Assembly: GCA_003427395.1 (NCBI GenBank)
Contig: BFEA01000032.1
Location: 5,035,286-5,063,938 of the forward strand
Direction: 5' to 3'
DNA: 28,653 bases
Source of the DNA: Chara braunii
Taxonomy: Eukaryota; Streptophyta; Charophyceae; Charales; Characeae
The translations under genes and the position numbers were made by a program. This document shows positions 8,940 to 17,400 of the stretch, in pieces. The number at the start of each line of letters is the position of its first letter. The first letter of the stretch is position 1. The notes below the pieces were generated by a model. It was not told the origin of the DNA, did no database searches, and saw nothing but the letters and a program-made list of their open reading frames with translations.

Positions 8940-9717
8940 GCCTGGAACTTTTAACGTTCCATAAACTAAAGTTAGACAAAGATACAGAAAAGATCGGCAT
9001 GCGGTCAGACAACCAAGTGAGGGCTGTGCGAGCGAGAGCCCAACCACAAAATATAAATAACGGGAAATATCCTTAGTCAAGCAAAGAGTTATGTGATAGT
9101 ACACTCTCACAATAACTACGTGGCTTGCCCGCCTGAACTCAAAACAACCAAAACATCATACTTCATTAACATGCTTCACACATACCTGTGACCACACACA
9201 AGGATCAAACAACAGCACATACACTAAAGGGGTCAACTTTTCAGCCTTCTGCAGCTCACACCCTGCCTTGTACACAAGCCCAACCTTTTCCCCACCATTC
9301 CACAACAAAGATACTCGGCCTTTAAGAAATGGCTATTTATAAAGAATCTGGGTGAAAACCCAACAAAACGAAGAACCAGCCAGGGCCAAGGCCTTAGGTT
9401 GAGAACCAGAAAAGGATGAAAGGTTGAGTCGTATACCGACGGATCGGAAAAAAAAACCTGTTATCAGTGATAACAGAAGAATAGTCAGGCTGACCAAGTC
9501 GGACCTTCAATCAATACGCACGGCCTGCACCACAACACAGGTCAAAGAGATTCCACTACAGCGTTTAGCCTAAGTAGGGAGTAATCCACCTAAGTCACAT
9601 CCTAACTCCTCTACTAAGCTCCTACTCAGTTTCTGAAAGGTTCAGTAACACCTCCCCTACTCAGGGTTGAGTTGCTAAGATTGGTCTAACTGAAAATATT
9701 CTGACTCTGGAAATTTC
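8940..9717. other. Unassigned stretch
   Basis: No gene or RNA recognised. The DNA is A+C-rich with short open frames only. It holds an A-run near 9449-9455 beside a TTATCAGTGATAA palindrome (9461-9473). Confidence 0.45.
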
Positions 9718-9866
9718 TCAAAATTTCGACAGCACTTCCTGCAGGAAAAGTGCCTTTTCAAAATTTATAGGAACCTGAATATGACTAACTCTTTTCAGTT
9801 TTGCAGAAAGTTCGGCAGCGCTTCCCGTAGGAAAAGTAGGCTGCCAAGATTTATACAAAGCTGAAA
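9718..9866. repeat. Two-copy ~86-bp direct repeat
   Basis: CAGCACTTCCTGCAGGAAAA (from about 9730) reappears as CAGCGCTTCCCGTAGGAAAA (from about 9816), each followed by an AA(G)ATTTATA phrase. The first copy is itself a small hairpin (GCACTT/AAGTGC around CTGCAG). Confidence 0.75.
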
Positions 9867-10229
9867 GTCAAAGTGCAAAGCAAAACTATACTTGGGGCTA
9901 ACTCCTGATCCCTGCTTGACAACTTAGGCTCAATATTGGTCCACATGCCCTCTGAATGAGGCCATGAGCCAACGCTGATCCCAACCCCAAGCAGAGTCAG
10001 TCCTATCTCATCCCAAGCTTCCCTCCCATCATTCATCTTACCTACCTATGGCTCCAGCACTCGGCGAGCATCTACAACAACTACTCTATCAAAAGATGTC
10101 CCAAGTGAGAGCCCACGAGCATGCAAGACCAAAAATCTCTCACAATCCCATATGGTTCTTTTCCAGACCACATAGTTCGTTCAAAAACCCTCGTTATTCC
10201 CTTTTTACCCTTCCTGACATAAGACATAG
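9867..10229. other. Unassigned stretch before the hairpin array
   Basis: Mixed-composition DNA with no gene, RNA or repeat that I can support. Confidence 0.45.
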
Positions 10230-10901
10230 GGTCAGCCAACCCAACTTATGGATGTGACTGACCTGCCAGTTTATATGACTAGGCCACACCAACTTATGGT
10301 GCCCTAGCCTGGTAACACATATACGTACGCATAAGACCAAACCACACCAACTTATGGTGTGACCAGCTTCTGCAAAACAATTGACATAAGGCGTATGATC
10401 GGGCCGCACCAACTTATGGTGAGGCTGGTCAACCTGAACGTTCGGCGTACACATAGAACTGAACCTCCTCAACTTATGAGGGGCCAGCCTCTGCCAAAAC
10501 AACAACAAAAGACATATGACCAAACACAACTTATGTTGTGTTCGGCCAGCCCACACGGATACATACGGCGTAGAGTCAGGCTACCCAACTTATGAGTAGT
10601 CCAGCCCAGCCTAGACATAATCACATGCGTGAAGAACTGAACAGCCCGCAACTTATGCGTTCGCCCAGCCTTCGCAATACAACCATGTTCAACTTATAGA
10701 CATAAGGCATAAAACTTACCACAACAACTTATGTTGTGATAAGCCTCTGTCTGAACAAAATGACATAAGGCGTATAACCAGGGCGCACCAACTTATGGTG
10801 AGACCTGATCAACCTAACTCTCGGCATATACGAAAAACTGAACCACCTCAACTTATGAGGAGCCCAACCTTTGCCTGGACAAACGAGGAAAGGCATATGA
10901 C

Positions 10902-10928
10902 CAGACACAACAACTCATGTTGTGTCTG
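10902..10928 (+). repeat. Class D hairpin, 11-bp perfect stem
   Basis: CAGACACAACA and TGTTGTGTCTG flank an ACTCA loop (variant core CAACTCATG). It is one of the best-preserved members of the array. Confidence 0.95.
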
Positions 10929-11453
10929 ACCAGCCCATACAGTGACATATAGCATAAGACTAGGCTACTCAACTTATGAGTAGTCTAGCCCCGCCCAAAC
11001 AACAACAAGCGCGTATGATCGAACAACCCGCAACTTATGCGTTCGCCCGGCCTCCGCAACACAACTACATCCAATAGATAAGTTTCACAATCAGATTTTG
11101 TCTTCAGACGAGTGGCCAGGTCATCTCAACTTATGAGGATCCCTACCCAAACGTCAGATATGTTTAGAAAAGGGAAATAGCCAGACTTTATATATCTCTC
11201 TGCTTCCGTGTTATCAAGGACATAGGACCAACTACTCAACTTATGGGTGAGTCGGCCTGCCCACAGTTACCACAACATTTTGTATTGTTCATCTTCTTTC
11301 CCTCTGCTTTGTCTGCTACCGGCTTATATGGCTGGATCTCCCAACTCATGGCGTCCAGCCTGCCATGAATATACATAATAAATATGTATCACTTTGTATA
11401 CTCTGATTCTCTTAGTGATGGCGGCTCATGACTTGACCACACCAACTTATGGT

Positions 11454-11638
11454 NNNNNNNNNNNNNNNNNNNNNNNNNNNNNNNNNNNNNNNNNNNNNNN
11501 NNNNNNNNNNNNNNNNNNNNNNNNNNNNNNNNNNNNNNNNNNNNNNNNNNNNNNNNNNNNNNNNNNNNNNNNNNNNNNNNNNNNNNNNNNNNNNNNNNNN
11601 NNNNNNNNNNNNNNNNNNNNNNNNNNNNNNNNNNNNNN
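11454..11638. other. Assembly gap (185 N)
   Basis: Run of N inside the hairpin array. The base just before it is in the right arm of a hairpin (ACCAACTTATGGT), so array sequence, possibly many monomers, is missing or mis-sized here. Confidence 0.99.
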
Positions 11639-11890
11639 GCATAAGACTGATTCACACCAACTTATGGTGTGGTCAGCCTCAGCCTAAACAATCGACATAA
11701 GGCGTATGACCAGACCTCACCAACTCATGGTGAGACTCGTCAGCCTAAACTTTCGGCATACACATAGGTTGAGCCTCCTCAACTTATGAGGAGTCCAGCC
11801 TCTGCCTAAACAAACTACGAAAGGCATATGACCAAACACAACAACTTATGTTGTGCCTGACCAACCTATACAGTCACATACAGCACAGAA

Positions 11891-11919
11891 CTAGGCTACC
11901 CAACTTATGGGTAGCCTAG
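11891..11919 (+). repeat. Class E hairpin, 12-bp perfect stem
   Basis: CTAGGCTACCCA and TGGGTAGCCTAG flank the ACTTA loop. Sister members at 10581-10599 (one C-A mismatch) and 10965-10983 (T-A in place of C-G) show a paired change at the same position. Confidence 0.95.
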
Positions 11920-11980
11920 CCTGCCTAATAACAAATAAAACAAGTGCGAAAGATTGAACACCCCGCAACTTATGCGTTCG

Positions 11981-14699
11981 CCCAGCCTCCGCCACATAAT
12001 CACAGCTCTTGTGTTGTCTGAGTTCACTCCAATAATCAGATTTACATCAATACATAGTTGTTAATTTACTCTGCAAGGCAATGTCCTGAACTTAAACAAG
12101 CAAATCAATCAGATATCCTTTCCAGTCATACCTACAGTCAGGCCAATAGCAATAGGATAATATAGTTTAGTGATAGGATCACACGCGTAAATCGAGGGTT
12201 ATACCTGAGTGTTCCCTGCCTCCAGAACCCCGCATGGGTCCCGGCAGAGCTCCCGCAATCGGTGGGGCAACCTCCCACAGAGGCCTTGGCGCGGACCTAC
12301 GGGTTGCAATCCCGCCTGGCGCCTTCCCCTCGTAACCAATAGATTAGACTGAGACTGAGAAGGACAGCAAAAGAAAGTTTAAACGCTCAGATCCAAGAGG
12401 GGTGTTCTCAGACTCGCAGGAGAGGGCCTTGAAGTCTTGATTCGCCTGAGGGCCCCGCAATGATGGCCAGTAAAGACGCAGCAACAAACAACCCCAACCT
12501 CGGTCGGATACAGCATGCACAGTCCACAACTGCAGTCTCCCGAAGGTAATGATACAGTCACCGTAGTAGCAGTGTTTGATGTGCACAGCAGCAGTCCACA
12601 GTGGGGGAACGCGTCCTACCCAGCAATAGTGCCTTTCGCAGTAACAGCCCCCCCCTCCTTTGCGTAGTGGCTATTTGATTCAATGGCCGCGGTAGTTGCG
12701 GTAACAGTCAAAAGGGCTGCTGTAGTGGCAGATGAGAACCCCACACAGCTAGCTGTGTAGCCGTGCTACAGCCGTGATCTGCTCAACGTTTGCGGCCCTT
12801 GACAGTAGCAGCAATATGCTATACACGTAGTAAGGCAATGCACCAACAACCACAGCCACCAGCCTCGTTTAGACGCCGCACTAGTTTATGAGAAACAACA
12901 ACCTTTCCATTGGTGTCCCGACCTGAAACAGAGGCGCCCAATCGTAACACCACTCAGCCGACTGCGTAGTGCAGCGCACAACCGCGTGTACTGCGTTTGT
13001 GCCCAGCGGACCCCACCGTCGGCTCATCAATCCTTCATACTGCGCCAGGCGCCCCAGCCAGATATATGGAAGGCATGGCAAAAACGTCGTGCTGCACCCC
13101 TGCTGTACCGGACAGGCCCAGTGGGGGTGCCTCGACAATGTGACTGTATCCAGTGGTCCACAGTCGGCACAGCAAGAACACCGTACACAGCAGCCCAACC
13201 GTGCCCTGCCAATAGTAGTAGTAACACTAGTCTGTCCGTAATAAGGGCCCTAGTAGTTGGCCACCGTCTACAGTTCTGCCGCCGCAAGCCACAAAGAGAG
13301 TTGCAGCCCGCTGAAAGAGTTCCAGCTACAACCAAGGATCTCCCAATCCCCTCCTTCGCTGTGTGAGCACTGATAGTTCCCGAGTCTGAGCAAACGGCCC
13401 CTATAACACCTTGGCTTCTTCATCAATAGGTAGCAGCGCCTGCCTGACACCAACGGAGCAGCCACCCTGATGGGTTGTACTCAGCAACGGCCCTGATTAC
13501 ACAGCAGCCTCCAGCTTAGTCTTCACCAGCGGGAAGGTCTGTTAACTATCGAAATATGACTAGGTAAGCCTTTCGCACCGCAATCCTCATAAGTTCGCCG
13601 CCGCTGACCACAAGAACAGTATCGTAGTTCTTAGCAGACTACTCGCAGCACACTGATAGCCCACACATTCCTGGGTAACACAGCCATAGTGCATGTGACG
13701 GGAGCCCGAAAACAGGGTCCTGCCAGAACATGGCACCAAAAAATTTGTACCGGTTTGATACCACGAGAGGCTGCGAGGAAGCACTGACTGAACCCCAACT
13801 GCCTCCCGAAGCAGCAGCGACAGCCCCTTTCGTAGATGCCTGACCACCTCTCCGCACCTATGTCCAAGCTGCTGCCACTCAGTCCGAAAAGACTCTGTTA
13901 AAATAGAACACACCCCGGGTTCTACTCGATACATAAGCAGTGAACGCCGTAAAATACAGCAGGACCTGAATAGTATACAACAACCTCAGGACAACACCGC
14001 AACCACCAGCATATCCAATCGGTGCAGTACCAATCTAGCCTCCAGGGAACAGCAGGTATCAGATCCCAACACTAGTCTCACTCGCTCTGTAGCAATCACC
14101 CCCTGTACGGAGAAGAACTAGCGGTTCTCATGGTAACTGCAGGTGCCAGAAAGGAGTTCGTGGAACCTCACTGGCAGTACCGCTGCTACGTGGCGTGGCC
14201 ACACTTTAAACTACTTGTAACTAGGGGAGTACCTCCCCTCCCCTCCTTCTTTCTGCCCCCTTTCCTTTCCTGGGCGCGTGCAGATCGGGGCCTAGTCAAC
14301 AGGCCTTCACCAATTGCTGTCCGCCGATCCTAACAGGCGAAGGTGATAGTCGAGTTAAGCTTCGTCGTCCAACCCGATATTCAAAAAAAAAAAAAATAGA
14401 AGATGGATTTTTCCGCTAGGGCACGGAAAGGCACGCTTCCACAGACTTGCCCGCCTTGCTGAACAGAGTGAGGATGAACCTCCCACCCGAATCACGGGAA
14501 GGTACATGCCCGCACTCCTAGGCGCAGCAAAAAAAACGGCCAGGTAAGCAGCCCTCTCCCCACCCCTGGCCACCGCGCTGATTCTTGGATAGGAGCGCCA
14601 AAATGTAAGTGGCGGGCTAAAGAGAACTGTCAGAACAGAAATGTGAACCTGCCACTAGAAGGTGGCCAGGTGCTTTGCCGAATCCCCCGCCTGATTGAT
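11981..14699. other. Unassigned region, rich in CAG/GTA-like words
   Basis: No gene recognised. Open frames up to 126 codons overlap on both strands around 12881-13366 and have no known motifs. GCAGTAGCAG-like, CAGTCCACAG and TAGTAGTA words are scattered over 12440-13640, as if from an old triplet tract. Hairpins occur at about 12260-12278 (GTGGG/CCCAC), and a 16-bp perfect palindrome lies at 12743-12758. A run of about 14 A lies at 14383-14396. Confidence 0.4.
12743..12770. repeat. 16-bp palindrome overlapping a 6-bp hairpin
   Basis: ACACAGCTAGCTGTGT (12743-12758) is a perfect palindrome. TGTAGC-CGT-GCTACA (12756-12770) is a perfect stem-loop sharing its first bases, so the two foldings exclude each other. 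Confidence 0.85.
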
Positions 14700-16619
14700 A
14701 CGTAGCCTGTCACCCCACTTAACTCTCAGTACACCCTGCATCTTCATCCTTCAGAGGTAAGTCGCTCTCTCTCCCCCTCTCCTCTTGGTGCCCCTACTCC
14801 AAACAAAGCAAAGTGTCGAACACTTGGCAACGCTCACTGTGAGCCTAATTAGCGGCGGGGATGAGCCATGTCAGGGGCCACCCTCAATAATCCCCGCACT
14901 TCCCCTCCTCCGCTCCGCCATACAGACAGTCATGCTCGAGGGGCAAGACACACTTGGCCAACCGAACAGGCCCAGACAGATCGGAGGTGGAGGCGACTAC
15001 GGCACGGTCACTTGAGTTCACCTGCACACCGACCACCACTACCAGCGTGGCTATGCTGATTGCTCATTGCGACCACGGCCGGTGCGAGGAGCTCGAAGAA
15101 CAGTAGGCAGGAGCGAACTCCCACTTGAAGATAGCCAAGACGAACTGTGGTCAGAATCTGATTTTGCCCGCGCGCAGCACCTCACCACTGCAACGCGCAA
15201 ACCAGCCACTTACTGCGAAATCTGACTCCACCAGTCAATTCGCCATGCCCAAAAACGTTGGGAATGAGTCTTCAATCGCCTGTTTTAGTGAAGGACTGAG
15301 TGAGCTACGCCACTTTTACTCTTTCTTCTCCCTCCTCCTTCAAACGCACCTGGCGCGTAGCTGCGTCCAGGTTCGTCCGGCCTCTATGGTTATTTCTGAT
15401 GCCTCCTTTCCCGCTGTGTCGCAGCCTTCAGCGCTATCTCCCTCTCTTCCTCTCCTCACCACCCTCTCCATCTCCCTCATCAACTCCCTGTCACTCCGCT
15501 TCTCCTTCAGCTCTTTCCCACATGCTCGATTCTCTGTCTATTCAACATCGGCATCTTCCGAGGTAAGCATTCTCTCTCTTTCTCTCTCTCTCTCTCCCTT
15601 ACTCACAGTCCATCACCCTGAAGGAGACTACCGTGACCTTCTAAAGGAGAGGAAGGTTTTCGCGTAGCAGAAAAAAGCCACGAACAGCATGGTTGTGATC
15701 ACCCCGCCGAATACTATGGCACCGCTGAGCACCGCTCAGACCAAGAGATCAATCATCAGAATAGCCATCAACAAATGTGTGAAGATCAGCGCAACTGTGA
15801 CGAATCATCAAGAACAGTATTATGACAAGGATCACACCAATGAGCCCGAGATTCATCACTCCACTATCTACAACAATAACAGAAAAAAATATTAAACTTG
15901 GGAATGTATCTCCTACTCAAATATGGGAAGATACACTGCCATTCTCCTGGGCGCAGCCCAAAACCACCGTATCTCGAAGACCACTGCCCCAGCCTGAAAA
16001 CTAACTATGCCATCACGTTCGCCATGGCCAAAAACCCCAGATTAGCCCCTTCCCACACTCGATTCCATCAAGAATCGAGCGGGATATCTGCTTTTTACTC
16101 CTGCCATATCTTCGTTCCCCGAGCTCCGCGCAGCTATTTTCTTTCACTCACCTTCTTTCCGCTACTCCAACAGCAAGACTAACCTCACTAATGAATTCGC
16201 CCTGGCCCAAACCCTCTAGTTAGAGCCTCATCTCACTAGCTCCCGGTATCAGTTGAGTGCGGCATGTGTGTGCCACTCCCACATGCCCTGGTCACTTCCG
16301 CCATCATCTTTTGCCTCTAATGTTGAATGCACCTGGCACAGACCTGCGGCCCGGGTCATTCGACCTTCAACTCACTCTTCTCTTCTTCTCGTCCCTCTTA
16401 TTTCCTCCTTATCTTCACCTCGTCCTCTTCTTCATCTCCTCCTCTCACGGAGGCTTTCTCCCTTAGACAGCAGGTGACTACCGGCAGGATCAATCGTGAT
16501 GACGGGCGACAGGAAAAAGTGAAGCGTCCAGTCTCACTGCAACATACTGAAAGTACTTCATCGGTTCCTGCCTTTTTTTTATGTGGAAAATAACTACTAG
16601 GCCCGACTAATAATCTGCA
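14700..16619 (+). repeat. Diverged modules with a TTCGCCATGGCCAAAAAC phrase and pyrimidine-rich tracts
   Basis: TTCGCCATGCCCAAAAAC at about 15239, TTCGCCATGGCCAAAAAC at about 16018 and TTCGCCCTGGCCCAAACC at about 16196 are clearly related. Each is followed by a CACTTTTACTC or TTTTTACTCC-like and then a C+T-rich stretch. ACGCACCTGGCGCG (about 15345) and ATGCACCTGGCACA (about 16327) are a second shared pair, and TTC(A/C)GAGGTAAG occurs at 14751 and 15556. The open frame at 15125-15667 (180 codons, Ser/Leu-rich) comes from the pyrimidine tract and is not called a gene. Exact unit borders are not clear. Confidence 0.5.
15570..15598. repeat. (CT)n microsatellite
   Basis: Near-pure TC dinucleotides with one TTT interruption, immediately after a GAGGTAAGC string. 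Confidence 0.9.
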
Positions 16620-16629
16620 GCTGTACTGC

Positions 16630-16775
16630 TCGAAGTTCCAGCCCCACATTCGCAGCCTGCTGGCCAGGCTTGGCCTACTACGCCTTTTGTGTCCTACGGG
16701 GTATACTCAGATTCGAGCCCCACATAGCAGGTCGTGCTAGGCAGATGGGACTGCAGTTTGAACCCTACCTCAGCT
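16630..16775 (+). repeat. Direct repeats carrying a B-box-like GATTCGAGCCCCAC phrase
   Basis: AGTTCCAGCCCCACAT (from 16634), AGATTCGAGCCCCACAT (from 16709) and AGTTTGAACCCTAC (from 16755) resemble one another and the TΨC-arm/B-box consensus of tRNAs. The first two also share downstream sequence (GCAG..TGCT.G.CAGG). No A box or tRNA fold is visible, so these may be tRNA- or SINE-derived scraps. Confidence 0.45.
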
Positions 16776-17149
16776 CCAGCTGCCCCGCGGGAAATTTCAG
16801 AGGGAAATTAGCAGGTGAGTGGCCCGAATAGTCCTCCTCCCTATAATCCAGCCCGTAGGGCCTCTTGCAGGCCAGTATTACTGCGGGTCTTACCGCAGTA
16901 CCCATGACCTCTTTTCCGCTCATGCCTTGACTACCAGCTGTCGGGACAGCCTGCCGCACCGCAAGCACTGCGNCAGCCTCTCACCGGTGCACTTTGTTGG
17001 ACTGTGCCCACGACACAGTTCACCATCTTTCGGACTCCTAGGGGTCGCACTGCCGTCCCCTTTTTTAGATGGGACAAAAAGCCCTGCCCGTCTGCAGAAA
17101 TAGCAATTGACACATGCTGGTCAAATGGCGCTGCGCAAGAACTCTTCAT

Positions 17150-17398
17150 AAAAAAAAAATTATAATAATAATAAAAAATAAAAATAAAAAAGACATTTGC
17201 GGTAACCTTCCGGTCTCTATTTTCGGTATTTTGTAAGTGCACTAGCTGCACCAGGCTACTGGTTGCCCCAAACCCAGTCCCGGCACCTACCCCTAGGCAA
17301 TTTAGCAATATTTGGTTTTACTCTTCGAGTTTCATCATCCGGATCAGAACTCGGGCCTGTGTTTCAACAGTCCAATGGTGTATCCACTGGGCTATTCC
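17150..17398 (-). mobile_element. tRNA-derived SINE-like element
   Basis: On the minus strand the sequence starts GGAATAGCCCAGTGGATACA. TAGCCCAGTGG (17394-17384) fits the Pol III A box, and GAGTTCTGATCC (about 17352-17341) is a B-box-like segment 33 nt further on. Between them ATTGGACTGTTGAAACACAGG looks like a tRNA anticodon arm. The B box has an extra base, and a non-tRNA body of about 150 nt follows to a low-complexity T/A-rich end (17150-17193, reading TTTTTATTTTT on the minus strand). This head-plus-body layout is that of a SINE, moved by a partner LINE. A decayed tRNA next to unrelated DNA is the alternative. No target-site duplication was identified. Confidence 0.62.
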
Positions 17399-17400
17399 TA

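Larger units (their letters stand above)
10230..11980 (+). repeat. Higher-order array of CAACTTATG hairpins
   Basis: About 23 copies of CAACTTATG (three of them CAACTCATG) start at 10242, 10290, 10348, 10410, 10470, 10527, 10586, 10649, 10725, 10789, 10849, 10911, 10970, 11031, 11127, 11237, 11342, 11443, 11658, 11721, 11780, 11842, 11901 and 11966. Each is the tip of a stem-loop (CA-ACTTA-TG), but the stems differ: CACACCA/TGGTGTG, CTCACCA/TGGTGAG, CCTCA/TGAGG, CACAACA/TGTTGTG, CTAC.CA/TG.GTAG and GAAC...GCA/TGCGTTC. These six classes recur in the same order (10343-10663, 10714-11046, 11653-11979), giving a unit of about 380 bp made of ~60-bp monomers. The longest perfect stems are 10902-10928 (11 bp) and 11891-11919 (12 bp). 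Spacers carry CATAAGGCGTA, complementary to the loop CTTATG. Monomers at 11127-11443 are spaced at about 100-110 bp. A gap of N interrupts the array. Confidence 0.93.

Noticed and set aside
10194-10556. Minus-strand frame with periodic HKL residues through the hairpin array
   Set aside because: Monomer lengths are mostly not multiples of three and the frame does not continue through the array.
11389-11700. Open frames across the N run
   Set aside because: They are made of undetermined residues and mean nothing.
10230-11980. CRISPR array
   Set aside because: The regular short palindromic repeats suggest it superficially, but spacers are themselves repeated by class, the stems vary, and the context is eukaryotic with no cas genes.
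14751-14763. Splice donor (CAGAGGTAAGT) and the similar site at about 15556
   Set aside because: No flanking exon-like coding sequence or paired acceptor; treated as part of the diverged repeat.
15125-15667. 180-codon frame, Ser/Leu-rich
   Set aside because: Composition is dictated by the C+T-rich DNA and the (CT)n tract.
16709-16727. tRNA gene suggested by GATTCGAGCCCCAC
   Set aside because: No matching acceptor, D or anticodon arms upstream; only a B-box-like phrase repeated three times.
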